Origin: Stramonita haemastoma
Taxonomy: Eukaryota > Mollusca > Gastropoda > Neogastropoda > Muricidae
Length of the DNA stretch: 64,000 nucleotides
Direction: 5' to 3'
NCBI GenBank assembly: GCA_030674155.1
Contig: CM060326.1
Span: 43,639,687 to 43,703,686 of the forward strand
The position numbers were made by a program, and so were the translations under genes. Below the pieces are notes generated by a model, which saw only the letters and a program-made list of their open reading frames with translations, was not told the origin of the DNA and did not search any database. Each line of letters begins with the position of its first letter. The first letter of the stretch is position 1. This document shows, piece after piece, positions 15,101-23,764 of the stretch.

Positions 15101-15510
15101 GAGAAGTGTTCTCAGAGTTCTGTAGAGAAGTGTTCTCAGAGTTCTGTAGAGAAGTGTTCACTGTTTTGTAGAAAAGTGTTCATACATTACAATGTCCATG
15201 CCAAAGTGCCTGTCAGTGTATTGTATATCTTACAATAAGTGCCTGTGTTGTGTGTCTTCAACCTACAATAAGTACCTGTGTTGTGCGTGTTTAAATTACC
15301 ATAAGTACCTTTGTTTTGTGTCTTTCACTCACAATAAATGCCTGTGTTGTGGTCTGTCCCCAGTTGGATGCTGGAGACCCAGAGAAGATCATGTTGAGTT
15401 CTCAGGACGAAACGAGCGTCTTCATTGTCTCCTACGCAGAGCTGAAGCGGCAGTTTGTCTCGGCGTTCCATGAACTGATGACCGTTGGCCAGTCCCTCAA
15501 TTATTCCTAG
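1060..15510 (+). CDS. PAN3: PAN3, PAN2-PAN3 deadenylase pseudokinase subunit (3' part, 14 exons)
   Basis: PAN3 is the adaptor of the cytoplasmic PAN2-PAN3 poly(A) nuclease: it binds poly(A) and poly(A)-binding protein and recruits the PAN2 exonuclease. Exons: 1060-1198, 1553-1782, 2577-2678, 3187-3243, 4149-4296, 5166-5291, 7320-7451, 8416-8586, 9934-10024, 10503-10642, 11594-11719, 12458-12522, 13836-13974, 15364-15510. Family landmarks in order are [87 protein letters not shown] and SCLNKLDAG. These cover the linker, the pseudokinase domain, the coiled coil and the C-terminal knob. The CCCH zinc finger and PAM2 motif would lie left of the window. Two single-base losses (8525-8528 and 11640) break the frame. 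All other junctions keep phase. Confidence 0.95.
1553..1782 (+). CDS. PAN3: PAN3 exon (linker ending near GGTTYFY)
   Basis: Acceptor ggttccag ends at 1552; donor GTAAGT begins at 1783. It encodes a Pro/Ser-rich stretch ([15 protein letters not shown]) followed by [13 protein letters not shown], which matches the conserved [10 protein letters not shown] block of animal PAN3. Phase 1 in, phase 0 out. Confidence 0.9.
2085..2576 (+). repeat. acceptor-copying minisatellite before the FFMADE exon of PAN3
   Basis: About ten units of ~45 bp (ATGTATGCCTGTGTTTCAG, then TCTGTGATAAAG and AATAACAAAAA). The true junction ATGTGTGCCTGTGTTGCAG/TCTCTG is its last unit. Confidence 0.85.
2577..2678 (+). CDS. 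PAN3: PAN3 exon with FFMADE motif
   Basis: Acceptor gtgttgcag ends at 2576 and is the last unit of an intronic tandem array. Donor GTTAGT begins at 2679. The 34 codons end in [12 protein letters not shown], the conserved SFFMADE segment just before the pseudokinase domain. Confidence 0.9.
2880..3186 (+). repeat. degenerate CAGGTGTGGTTGA repeats
   Basis: Repeated TTTTCAGGTGTGGTTGAAT and TTGACAGG units reach the acceptor GTGTGTTACAG/GCAATC. A (CTCC)n and a GT tract lie to the left (2696-2828). Confidence 0.6.
3187..3243 (+). CDS. PAN3: PAN3 small exon
   Basis: Nineteen codons ([19 protein letters not shown]) between acceptor gtgttacag and donor GTGAGG, phase 0 at both ends. The position fits the helix after MADE in PAN3 (LINRHLxx in vertebrates), but sequence similarity is weak. 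The call rests mainly on phase and order. Confidence 0.75.
3390..3750 (+). mobile_element. tRNA-like SINE in a PAN3 intron
   Basis: The head has TTAAGACCGTTCGAC and a B-box-like CAGGTTCAAAACTTG. The 3' part (GTCAGAATGCAGCTGCCTTC, ATGGTGGGCAAAAACAGTCA) recurs at about 44505-44565 and, in part, at 50984. Confidence 0.55.
3800..4148 (+). repeat. minisatellite abutting the EVDNYDAL exon of PAN3
   Basis: Five or so units with CATGTCAGCTGTGTGTCAAC and AGGTGTGTGTTATAAAAGTG. The last reads CAGCCCTGTGTCAACAGACG, 11 bases before the chosen acceptor. Confidence 0.75.
4149..4296 (+). CDS. PAN3: PAN3 exon, start of pseudokinase domain
   Basis: Encodes [13 protein letters not shown] through CCLRRIH, matching the EVDSYxxLFPLEP and YCLRRIHG segments. 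The acceptor gtgccacag (ending 4148) is chosen by phase; an upstream AG at 4137 would shift the frame. Donor GTCAGT begins at 4297, phase 1 out. Confidence 0.9.
4568..5165 (+). repeat. 32-bp minisatellite copying the acceptor of the PAN3 [10 protein letters not shown] exon
   Basis: About 18 units of TGAACATTGTGAGTGCAG plus ATTTCCCTGATGAC. The true junction is TGAACATTGTGACTGCAG/ATTTCCGG. Most units also carry GTGAGT, a strong donor sequence. Confidence 0.92.
5166..5291 (+). CDS. PAN3: PAN3 exon, [14 protein letters not shown]
   Basis: Acceptor gtgactgcag ends at 5165, the final copy of a 32-bp array. Donor GTATGT begins at 5292. It encodes [20 protein letters not shown] then [16 protein letters not shown], very close to the PAN3 pseudokinase core. 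Confidence 0.95.
5640..6240 (+). repeat. ~52-bp minisatellite in PAN3 intron
   Basis: About eleven units of TGATAGTGACAGCTGCCTAT plus ACTGCTTCTGTTTTCTATC. No exon edge is near. A G22 run follows at 6346-6367. Confidence 0.85.
6729..7175 (+). repeat. ~41-bp minisatellite in PAN3 intron
   Basis: About ten units of GACCTCGATGTATGTCTGTA plus TCAGACAGGTCACTTTTAAT. Units keep one frame open by chance; this is not a gene. Confidence 0.85.
7320..7451 (+). CDS. PAN3: PAN3 exon, [13 protein letters not shown]
   Basis: Acceptor gtgttgacag ends at 7319; donor GTCAGT begins at 7452. It encodes [19 protein letters not shown], equivalent to LVFAYDYHAGGETMMSRHF, then a divergent loop. Phase 1 in and out. 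Confidence 0.93.
8040..8415 (+). repeat. GATGAT-rich and 26-bp repeats before the poly-Gly exon of PAN3
   Basis: GATGATGATG simple sequence contains three copies of AATGACAGCAGTTACTGTGG-type units and a G-rich stretch. It runs up to the acceptor GATGTAACAG. Confidence 0.6.
8416..8586 (+). CDS. PAN3: PAN3 exon with poly-Gly loop and a -1 frameshift
   Basis: Begins with a glycine run, then [19 protein letters not shown]. After CIQ at about 8525 the frame breaks. The continuation [18 protein letters not shown], conserved in PAN3, lies in the next frame. One missing G in the GGGG run 8525-8528 explains this, and with one extra base the exon phase fits both neighbours. Donor gtgggt begins at 8587. 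Confidence 0.9.
8626..8975 (-). mobile_element. composite SINE-like repeat (family B), partial
   Basis: Starts with a TAGTAG tail and GGCACCCATCAGTCTCGGAA, the reverse complement of the 3' end of the 43-kb copy. It runs through CCACTGGAATGATCCATTGG to GGCAGCTCGGGG. A second family fragment (ATAATGGAATAAGCATTCAT) follows from about 8880. Located in the PAN3 intron after the poly-Gly exon. Confidence 0.75.
9028..9440 (+). repeat. 33-bp minisatellite, nearly perfect at its start
   Basis: Seven near-identical units of TTTGTTTGCATTGCTTTGTT plus TGTGATAAGTGCA, then about six decayed ones (TTTACACCTCTTTGTGAGAA). Because 33 is divisible by three, both strands stay open for 80-130 codons. Confidence 0.9.
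9780..9933 (+). repeat. acceptor-copying array before the RINCVG exon of PAN3
   Basis: Four units of TGTGTGAACAGGTTACGGAT plus GATATGTATGTGTGTGTAT. The true junction GTGTGAACAG/GTTACGGATCA shares all 19 bases around the site with the units. Confidence 0.9.
9934..10024 (+). CDS. PAN3: PAN3 exon, [13 protein letters not shown]
   Basis: Acceptor gtgtgaacag ends at 9933 and is the last unit of a short array. Donor gtctgt begins at 10025. Thirty codons, starting [14 protein letters not shown], match the RLRVNCVGxxDVLTF segment. Confidence 0.94.
10503..10642 (+). CDS. PAN3: PAN3 exon, [14 protein letters not shown]
   Basis: Acceptor ttgttgcag ends at 10502; donor GTAAAC begins at 10643. It encodes [20 protein letters not shown] and [11 protein letters not shown], matching the C-lobe of the PAN3 pseudokinase. 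Phase 0 in, phase 2 out. Confidence 0.95.
10739..11057 (+). repeat. (GT)n tracts in PAN3 intron
   Basis: Two GT tracts, about 10739-10788 and 11001-11057. A similar tract is at 10067-10128. Confidence 0.95.
11085..11245 (-). mobile_element. tRNA-like SINE in the PAN3 intron before the MIGARF exon
   Basis: On the - strand it begins CAGGGTTGCAGGTTTGAATC (B-box) and continues with GGCTCCTACCCAGAATGAGT. A related copy is at about 59510-59660. Confidence 0.6.
11250..11593 (+). repeat. acceptor-copying array before the MIGARF exon of PAN3
   Basis: About eleven units of ~30 bp, TGGTTTTCTGTATACCTGTG plus CAGAAA. The true junction is TTTCTGTTTACCTGTGCAG/GTACCTG. Confidence 0.88.
11594..11719 (+). 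CDS. PAN3: PAN3 exon, [15 protein letters not shown], with a -1 frameshift
   Basis: Acceptor cctgtgcag ends at 11593; donor gtcaga begins at 11720. [15 protein letters not shown] is followed by [20 protein letters not shown] in another frame. One base is missing at about 11640, where the family has one residue between the two Met codons. With that base the exon phase agrees with both neighbours. Confidence 0.93.
11755..12355. repeat. (CA)n blocks with an interleaved ~60-bp repeat
   Basis: CA tracts at 11761-11815, 11909-11990, 12098-12154 and 12338-12358 separate three related segments holding AGCACTGTATACATATAGTC and CAAGTGGGAGAATGAAG. This intron separates the PAN3 exons at 11719 and 12458. 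Confidence 0.85.
12458..12522 (+). CDS. PAN3: PAN3 exon, [14 protein letters not shown]
   Basis: Acceptor gtgttgcag ends at 12457; donor GTAAGG begins at 12523. It encodes [21 protein letters not shown], equivalent to EVQNGRLFRLLAKLGTINERP. Phase 0 in, 2 out. Confidence 0.95.
12780..13835 (+). repeat. ~32-bp minisatellite copying the acceptor of the PAN3 [10 protein letters not shown] exon
   Basis: More than 30 units of GTACATACAGGTTGTATAGC plus ATAATGTACCAT. The true junction is GTATGTACAG/GTTCAACATGG, so every unit carries a close copy (TACATACAG/GTT) of the working acceptor. Confidence 0.93.
13836..13974 (+). CDS. PAN3: PAN3 exon, [17 protein letters not shown]
   Basis: Acceptor gtatgtacag ends at 13835 and donor gtacat begins at 13975. 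Both sites abut minisatellites that copy them. It encodes [20 protein letters not shown] and ends at SCLNK, matching the C-terminal knob domain. Confidence 0.96.
13975..15030 (+). repeat. compound minisatellite starting at the donor of the same PAN3 exon
   Basis: A 17-bp unit (GTATGTACAGCACACAT) is repeated about 40 times within a larger unit of about 120 bp. The larger unit repeats the exon end: CCTCAACAAG/GTACATACACC is echoed by CCTCAACAAATACAGC (14088), CCTTAACAAAGTACAGC (14211) and CCTCAACCAATACAGC (14973). Confidence 0.9.
15040..15363 (+). repeat. 24-bp and ~33-bp tandem repeats before the last PAN3 exon
   Basis: GTTCTGTAGAGAAGTGTTCTCAGA units (about five) are followed by four ACAATAAGTGCCTGTGTTGT-type units that end at the acceptor GTCTGTCCCCAG. 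Confidence 0.85.
15364..15510 (+). CDS. PAN3: PAN3 terminal coding exon
   Basis: Acceptor gtccccag ends at 15363; the stop codon TAG is at 15508-15510. It encodes [20 protein letters not shown] then a helix ending in GQSLNYS. This corresponds to the end of PAN3. Confidence 0.96.
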   Translation: MDAGDPEKIMLSSQDETSVFIVSYAELKRQFVSAFHELMTVGQSLNYS

Positions 15511-15990
15511 GTCAAACGGCCCTCGCTGTCAGCCTCCACTCCTCTCTCCCGAGCCCTCCCACCATCCCTCCACCATTTCTTCCCCAACCACGCTTCGTTC
15601 ACACACTGTGCATGTTTGTATGTGCGCGTGTATTCGTGCATGGTTGAAGGCGTGTTTGTGTTGAACAGTGTTTCTCCTGCCCTCTGTACTTACAGCACCA
15701 GAGAGTTCCCTTGTGGAGAACAGGTGGTGAGAAGGAACAGTGCGTGTTAAGAGTGTGCTGTGGGGGGGGGGGGGGGGGGGGTGAAAGCAGTGTGTCTGCA
15801 TTGATGATGTGTACGTGTGTTGGCAGTTGGTTGGTGGTGCGTGTTGATGTGAGTGAGTGTGTGTGCATGCGTGCGTGCATGTGTGTGTGTGCGTGTGCAC
15901 AACGAACAAGCTGTGATCATGAACCCTGGAGCTGAGCATGAGACATGGGAACAGTGGACACCTGACAGCCTGGATCCTCGAGGAAACAAC

Positions 15991-16390
15991 AGTTGTGAGG
16001 TGTGCAACTACAGGTGAACATGTGGGCTGTGGAGCTACAGGTGAACATGCTGGCTATAAAGCTACAGGTGTAATGTGGCAGCTTCAGGTGAACATGTGGG
16101 CTCTGAGGACTTTGGAGCTACAGGTGAACATGTTGGCTGTAAAGCTACAGGTGAACATGTGGCAGCTACAGGTGAACATGTGGGCTTTGAGGACTTTGGA
16201 GCCACAGGTGAACATGTGGGCTGTGAGGACTTTGGAGCTACAGGTGAACATGTGGGCTGTAAGGACTGTTAGCTACAGGTGAACATGTGGGCTGTTAGTG
16301 GAGCTACAGGTGAGCATGTGGGCTGTGAGGACTTTGGAGCTACAGGTGAACATGTGGCAGCTACAGGTGAACATGGGGGGCTGTGAGGAC
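15991..16390 (+). repeat. minisatellite in PAN3 3' flank
   Basis: Units built on GCTACAGGTGAACATGTGGG with an optional CTGTGAGGACTTTGGA block; about twelve copies. A (G)20 run lies before it at 15762-15781. Confidence 0.88.
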
Positions 16391-16639
16391 ACGACATTGT
16401 AATGTGTCAGTTGACAAGGAAGGATGTGGGGCTGTTAAGTGAGGACTGGTAACTGACTGAAAATGTGGAGTCACAACTGAAGATACGGAACTGTTACAGA
16501 AAATGTGGATCCACATGTGTGTGGATCTTTGTGGGCATTGCATGAAATTTGTGGCAGCCATTGGGGGTGTTGTCTTTTACTGGGTGCTTCTTATAAAAAA
16601 AAAAAGTTTCCTGATAGTGAACCTAAGTGTGGACAGAGC

Positions 16640-16940
16640 AGTGAGTAATAAATGTGGAGGAGAATGAGTGATGTGTTGAGGAGAATGAGGGATATGTGGA
16701 GGGAGACTGACATGTTGAGAGAGTGAGTGACTTCGGGAGGGAGAATGAGTGACATGTAGAGGGAGGGAGGGAGAGTGAATGACATGTAGAGGGAGGGAGG
16801 GAGAGTGAGCAACATATGGAAGGAGACTGACTTGTTGAGAGAGTGAGTGACTTAGGGAGGGAGAGTGAATGACATGTGGAGGGAGGGAGAGTGAGTGACA
16901 TGTGGAGGGAGGGAGGGAGGTGAGTGACATGTGGAAGGAG
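16640..16940 (+). repeat. GAGTGAGTGACATGTGGAGGG repeats
   Basis: About ten purine-rich units of 24-35 bp. The rest of 16940-19270 is AT-rich sequence with SINE pieces and no supported gene. Confidence 0.85.
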
Positions 16941-17439
16941 AGTGGAAAAGAGGCATCAGAACAGGAGAATGTAAATATAACTAAGGGAGAGAATCTAGTG
17001 AACATCACATAGATATATATAGAGGAGTGTTTAGGGGTACAGATGGTACATTTGATCAAGTTACATCGTGTACATACTATGAAGAAGTTTTAATTTTACA
17101 TAGAAAGAGGTAGCAGTGTTTTATAATGGTAGTGTCGAGCTAATGAATTTTTTTTAAAATCTTTTTTGTCAGGCCCATGACATATTGCAGAGGTTGACGG
17201 TGTCTGCTAATGTGGCCTTCAAAACAGGATTTGGTTTTCACTTGAAACATATGAATAGATGAAATCGATTTTTTAAAAATAATCTTCCAAACCCCTTCTT
17301 CCCTCCAAACTCGCCACTGTTACTGACTTCTTTTTTAGGTAATTTTCAGAACACACTGACTGGCCTTTGTGAAAGGATGTGTTGAAAATGGACATTTTCA
17401 GAAATAAAATCAAGGCCCCTTTTTCCATCACTCTGTGTT

Positions 17440-17675
17440 TTTATTTAATTATTTATTCTTTTATATCAAGAATAATGGAATAAGCACTTGTGTGCTTTTT
17501 TACATCCAATCCCTGTGTGCATGCAGTTTTGTAAATCTTGTCTTCTGTTCCCACCGGCACACAGTGGTCTACTTTTCTGAATAGCGGAACAGGATTTAAC
17601 ATGTGCGCAAGATGTTCTGCGTGCATTCGCGCACAGGGCCTCGGTTTATAGTCTCATCCGAAAGAATGTTCTGTA
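17440..17675 (-). mobile_element. SINE-like repeat (family B), partial
   Basis: Contains AATGGAATAAGCACTTGTGT, CTGTTCCCACCGGCACACAG and GGGCCTCGGTTTATAGTCTC. It lies in the PAN3 3' flank. Confidence 0.65.
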
Positions 17676-19729
17676 AATAGAATATTTCAGAATCTACGTT
17701 AAGGTCTTTTTTTTTCATCAGTCTGTGTGAGGTAATGTTTTTAAAGGGGAATTTTTACAAATGGAATCAGGAACTCTCTGTATCAATCCAAATCAAATGA
17801 ATGTGTTAAAAGGGGAAAATATTTTTAGAAGTAAAATCCATATCCTCCCCTCTTATTTTTCAAATTGGTCTGCATGAAATAATGTATAATACAGCCGAAT
17901 TTTTAGAAATATAATCAAGGGCTCTTTTTTTTTTTTTTTTTTTTTAAAGTCAGCCTAAAACAGTGCGTAGAAAAGGGGGAGGGGGGTTAGAATCCAAACT
18001 TTCTAAATATGTCTGTATGAAACAATGTTTAAAAAAAAAAAGGAGGGGAGTTTTAGAAATGAAATAAGAACCACTGTTAAAGTCCGACAGAAGATGTTAT
18101 CTGCTAAAGGGGGGTGAGTTGTGTGCTGTGGTCAGAATGGCCACAAGGTCCTGCAGGAAAGTCTAGTCTTTGGGTAATCACTAGAACACAGGCAGCTCCC
18201 CTTTCACGTGTTTTCTTATCAAGATTAACACTTTTTAAACATGTTGTGGGATATGTTAAATACATATTTTTAAGAAGGGGGTTTGGTTATTTAAAAAAAA
18301 ATTGTCTAAAAACCTCCAATAATTGCTCCATATGTTGAATATGACATAAGTGTCATATTTCTAAAGAAAGAAAGAAAAGGGTTTCATATTTCACCACAGT
18401 TGATATATATATGCTACACATAATTCATATGTGTAAGATTGTTAACGCGTGTTTTATAAGTGAAGATCATGAGCAAAACTATGTTAGCGCTTTATGATAT
18501 TGTATCCAGTTTGATACAGAATGTAGAGCTCTTCATTTTGTCTCACCATGGACCTGCACTGTGTCACAACGTCATCTTGCTCCAATGCAGCATTGTCCTT
18601 ACACTGCTCCATCAGCAGCTTGTTTCTTGTCATTATTGTCGTCATCGTTGTTGAATATTGCAACCGCGGTTATCTTTTACCTCGACACCAGCAGTATTTG
18701 TTGGGATTGGGGGGAGAGGTTGGGGGGGGGGGGTGTTGTCTAACTTGAGTCTGTGGCCTCAAATAAGCAGCAGCAGTAACCTGTTGAGATACAACCAGTT
18801 TCTTGTTCACCTTTTGTGAGTGTGTGCGTGTGAGAGGACAGCCAGTTCCTTGTTCATCCCTCTGTGTGTGTGTGTGTGTGCGTGAGCGTGTGCGTGCGTG
18901 TGTGTACGAGAGGGAGGAAAGGGCAGCATTTGAAATCCTGTAATTATTGCCATTGAAAATCTGTGTAATCTGCATCTGCCTTGATGGGTGGGTGGCCTGA
19001 AATAAAAGATGCATACATGTGGAAGACAGGTGATTGCGTTTTGATAGAATAGAAGGCAGCTGAAGATGGTGTGTGGAAGGTGGGTGGGGACGATTCAGAA
19101 GTGCACATTGACCTGCTTGCCAGCAGAGAGAGAGAGAAAGACTGTTTTAAATTAAGGTAATCAAATAAGAAAAAAAATGGATATGAAATATTGTGATGAA
19201 GACATGTACATTTTTATGCAAAGATATTTGTAGTGAAGGAAGGATGAAAGTGGTTTGATGCTGATCTGCTTTTGTGTTTTGTTTTAGAAAGAACTGGGGG
19301 GGTGGAGGGTGCAAGAAACAGCAGCATACAAGCTTTCATCTTTCCCTTCTTTTCAGTAATTATTCCTCTGATAATTTTCTTCCATGGAATATTATTCTGC
19401 TGCTTTTGTCAGAGCCACAGCCCCCCCCCCCCAAAAAAAAAAAACCACCACCACCATCCCTTTCTTTATTTCCTAACATCTTATATCCTTTGAAGGACTG
19501 TTTCTGAACACATCCTGAGAAGAATACAGACACTGCAGAAGTAATCAGATAATAGGGGGAACTGTCAAATTATTGTCTAAAGAATGGATGGTGCTTTCAA
19601 TTGTGGTTGAATTTTTTTCAATATCGCATCCAAATAGGTTTTTCTTTTTTTTTCTAATCTTGCACAAAACATAAAGTGCGCACAACAAAACAAAAGTGGG
19701 GGGGGGGGAACACCCATGCTTAAACCTAC

Positions 19730-20160
19730 ACATCATGCTCATAGATCTGCCATTTCTCCTACACGTCATGCCCACAGACCTGCCATGTCTCCTACATGTC
19801 GTGCTCGCAGATCTGCCATTTCTCCTACATGTCATGCTCACAGATCTGCCATTTCTCCTACATGTCATGCTCACAGATCTGCCATTTCTCCTACATGTCA
19901 TGCTCACAGATCTGCCATTTCTCCTACACATGCTCACAGATCTGCCATTTCTCCTACACATCATGCTCACAGATCTGCCATTTCTCTTACACATCGTGCT
20001 CACAGATCTGCCATTTCTCCTACACATCATGCTCACAGATCTGCCATTTCTCTTACACAGCATGCTCACAGATCTGCCATTTCTCCTACACATCATGCTC
20101 ACAGATCTGCCATTTCTCCTACACAGCATGCTCACAAATCGGCCATTTCTCCAATATCTA
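19730..20160 (+). repeat. 33-bp minisatellite
   Basis: Thirteen units of CTGCCATTTCTCCTACACAT plus CATGCTCACAGAT. As the unit is a multiple of three, four reading frames stay open for 120-260 codons. I judge them not to be genes. Confidence 0.93.
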
Positions 20161-21569
20161 CTAAATTTACTTGTAAACTGAAACAGGATTCCGACTTTGA
20201 GTGTGACTCCTCTGAAGAAGCGACAGTTTAAAATATCCCTGGATAAAGAAAAGCAAACATGAAGTGTTGTGCTGCACACACTAAAAAAAAAAAATTTCCC
20301 ATGCATTATGAATGAGATCAACGGTGACACTATGCTAATATTGAGTTAAGGGGTTGGCAGGTGTGTGGTGCAGTGACTGTTTCTACCTTCATACAGCAGC
20401 AGAGGTTACCCATGCCACGATAACGAGATTCACTGTGTACAGTAGCAATGTCTGTTCATACTGCTCACTATCGCCTCTGTCTTCCCATTCAGCAGCACTG
20501 TCCTCTCCACTCTGGATAGCGGCTGGCCACAGCCAGAGAGTGTCCCAAAGATAGTAATGATATATATACACAGGATTATGTTACCTGCAAGTGCTCATAG
20601 ACACATATATATATATGAAGATGTATACACACATGTCTGGATTTGTCTGATAACCTCCAAGCCATGAGTCCACATTGGATGTCACTATGCTGAGGTGTGG
20701 AATCAGAAATCTGTTCTTTATTTCAAAACTATGGTTCAGCTTTTAATTAAACGACTGTGTGGTGGTTTCTGTATGTTCTGTTGCCTGAAGCATTTCACAT
20801 GCATACACGTTCAAGTGTGGTTGGTTGAAATGCCTGAGATAAGCATTTGAAATGTAGTTACTTTTGAGGAGTGTTGGTTGAATAGATTGAGATTAGGATT
20901 CCACTCACATGTGGATTGGTGATCTAGAAGTACATCGCCCTCCTGAAAAGCAAGAAGTCATATGATTTATCTCTTGAAACCCAAACCTTCCCCTATCTTC
21001 CAGATCTCGAGTTGCAGCCTGGATGCTAGTCTTTTGGATGAGACAATGAACCCTGGTCCTGTGTGCAAAATGCATTTTAGCGCACCTAAGATAACCCATG
21101 GCAACAAGAGAGTTGTCCCTGAACATTTTGTTTTTTAAAAAGCCACTGATAGGAAAATAAATGTATATGATATACACATATAGATAGGAAATCGTTCATT
21201 TGTTTGCTTTTTTATCAAAGAGAAAAATAGGGTGGTGCTGTTTTTGTGGTAACGTGCTGTCCATGGGGAGAGAGACCCCTAGATTTCACATTGAAATCTG
21301 CCGTGGACTGAAAGTGGGATACAACACAAAACAATATACCTGGCAAAGTAAGAAAAGACTTGTTCTGCATCTCCAATAACTGCAAGCTCCAATCCCTTTC
21401 CAGTCTCGTAAGTGAGTCACTGTCCCTTGTGACAGAATGCTGGAAGAAGAAAGTAGCTGCTGCCTCCATGGCCAGATCAAACGTGGCAGTGGCAAACACA
21501 AAAATCCTACCGTGGTGTTCCTTGGTTTTTTCAGTGGAATGGACGATACAGTGGTGTGTGCAGGAATGA

Positions 21570-22035
21570 TGATGGAGTATGTATGTATGTGTGTGTGTGC
21601 AATAAAGATGATGATAGACAGTGTGTGTGTGCCTCAAGATGATGCAGTATGTGTGTATGAATGAAGATAATGCTGTATGTGTGTATGCCGACGAGGATGC
21701 TGCATGTGTGTATGCATGAAAATGATGCTGTTACATGTATGTATGCATGGAGATAATGCAGTGTGTATGCATGATGATGATGCAGTATGTTTGTATGCAT
21801 GAAAATAGTGCTGTTATGTTTGTATGCATGAAAACGATGCTCTGTGTGTGTGTGTGTGTGTGTGTGAAACTGATGCTGTGTGCATGTATGCATAAAAATG
21901 ATGCTGTTATAAGTGTGTATGCATGAAGACGATGCGGTACTTACGTATGTATGAAGATGATGCAGTATGTATGAAGATTATGCTGTATGAAAGAACGTAT
22001 ACATGATGATGATATATGTATGAAGATGATAAAGG
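21570..22035 (+). repeat. GATGATGCAGTATGTGTGTATGCATGAA repeats
   Basis: About fifteen loose units of 26-32 bp in the PAN3 3' flank. Confidence 0.8.
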
Positions 22036-22324
22036 ATATGTCTACATTGTGATGCGGAGTACCTGTGCAGAAAGACAACAGATCTGATCACCTGTGGTGG
22101 TGGTAACTAACAGTGAGAATGATAGCGACAGCTGGAAGAAGTGTAAATGAGCGACAAGGTGGAGGTAGGTGGCAGTGACCCCAGTTCTCTCCACCCCCCT
22201 CCTCTCTCTCCTTCCCTCCAATGCAGGCAGCTATGGGGGAGTGGACAGACAGCACTGGTGGTGTGTAGTAAGGTCGGAGTAACAGACTGGTGTGCGAGAC
22301 CTCACCTGGTGTGAAGGTGTGACT

Positions 22325-22515
22325 TCATCAGGCCACACCATGTGGGAAAGGCTAAAGTGGCACATGGTTTATCAGGCCTTACCATGTGGGAAAGGCTGCT
22401 AAAGTGGCACATGGTTTATCAGGCCTTACCATGTGGGAAAGGCTGCTAAAGTGGCACATGGTTTATCACGCAACCGAACCTAAGGCCATGATGGGAAAGG
22501 CTAAAGTGGCACAAT
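22325..22515 (+). repeat. 47-bp tandem repeat
   Basis: Four units containing CCATGTGGGAAAGGCTGCTA and AAGTGGCACATGGTTTATCA. Confidence 0.88.
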
Positions 22516-22700
22516 GCGAGTCACACGAGGTCACTCTGGAGGACATGGCAGAAAGTTACAACAGTTATTTTCTTTTAAAAAAAAATAATAATAATGATAA
22601 TAACCCTCAGAATCTTGTGACAGATGATTGGTTAATGCAATGTGGTGATGCCAAATGTTGTAACATGAAATGTGCAGATTGTAAATGATGTGAAAAATGC

Positions 22701-22706
22701 AATAAA
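22701..22706 (+). other. candidate PAN3 poly(A) signal AATAAA
   Basis: AATAAA is followed about 30 bp on by a GT/T-rich stretch (ggctggtgtttttattt). Earlier AATAAA hexamers at 17403 and 19001 are alternatives, and the long 3' UTR this implies is unproven. The position fits a tail-to-tail boundary with GSTCD. Confidence 0.35.
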
Positions 22707-22868
22707 GAATGATGAAATTCAACAAGCATTTCACGGCTGGTGTTTTTATTTCATGTTCGAGGTTCGTATGGAGTAAGGAAGTCTGGAAAAGTCCTTGGAA
22801 TGTGGGCAAAGCTTTTCCCAGAAAGCCTGAAATAATCAAGTCCTAGAATCAGTTTTAGCTGGTTGGAT

Positions 22869-22874
22869 TTTATT
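22869..22874 (-). other. candidate GSTCD poly(A) signal (AATAAA on - strand)
   Basis: TTTATT on the + strand reads AATAAA for the leftward gene. A second copy is at 22745-22750. Choice between them, or a nearer site, cannot be made from sequence alone. Confidence 0.25.
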
Positions 22875-23509
22875 TTTAAAGAGAAAGAAATACTGGCATA
22901 TTAACTTGCTTAGATCAACAATATCTCCTGTCAATGAAAAGCATTCAAGCTTCAGACATCATCAGCTGTGGAGTAAGCCTCCAAATAATGGCAACTGTGA
23001 AATATTAAATGGAGCTTAGTGCAACATGAAGTAAGTTTGTAAAACCTATGACTGGCCTTTTGATGAACTTGGGGGGAGGGGGGGGGGCAGCACACAGGCC
23101 ATTGTTCTGTAATTGCCATCCTAGTGGACCATAACTAATTTTTGTTACTGCACTCACTGGGCCATTGGCGGGTCTCCCATATTCTTTTTTTCACATTTGT
23201 AATGCTGTAAAACTAGAAGTGCCCAAGTTGTTCAAAAGCTCACTTGGGATGTTATCCATTCTAGGGCATTTGCAACTTTATATGGTAGTGGTAAAGGTTC
23301 CAGCTCTTGTGGAGTTACATTGCAAGTCAATTTAGCTGTAGTGTTCTTCGAATCTGTAATGCACATTTGATTGAAAGTCTTCCTTTTGGGTTTGGGTGAA
23401 TCCCAATAAACATGACTATTGGTCTGAATGTTCTATTGATTTCTCCTAACCACCATACCCAATGCTCCACAAAGCCTACTGTCCATATATGTCTCCTTGA
23501 CTTAAAGGC

Positions 23510-23588
23510 CTTCATTCAACACATATATATATCAATGGATCTCCTTGGACCCACCCACACATCAATTTTCATGGACCTTATTGGATCC

Positions 23589-23623
<35 letters not shown>

Positions 23624-23733
23624 TTCTATGGCTCTCCCTGGATCAACACACACAAGTATATAAATCTTTAAGTCTTTAAGGATCTTTTTAATTTCACATT
23701 GATATATATCAATTGCCATGATGTTTGATACAT

Positions 23734-23764
<31 letters not shown>

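Noticed and set aside
19545..20330. A 261-codon frame with RRNGRSVSM repeats on the - strand
   Set aside because: It is the 33-bp minisatellite read antisense, and the + strand frames are equally open.
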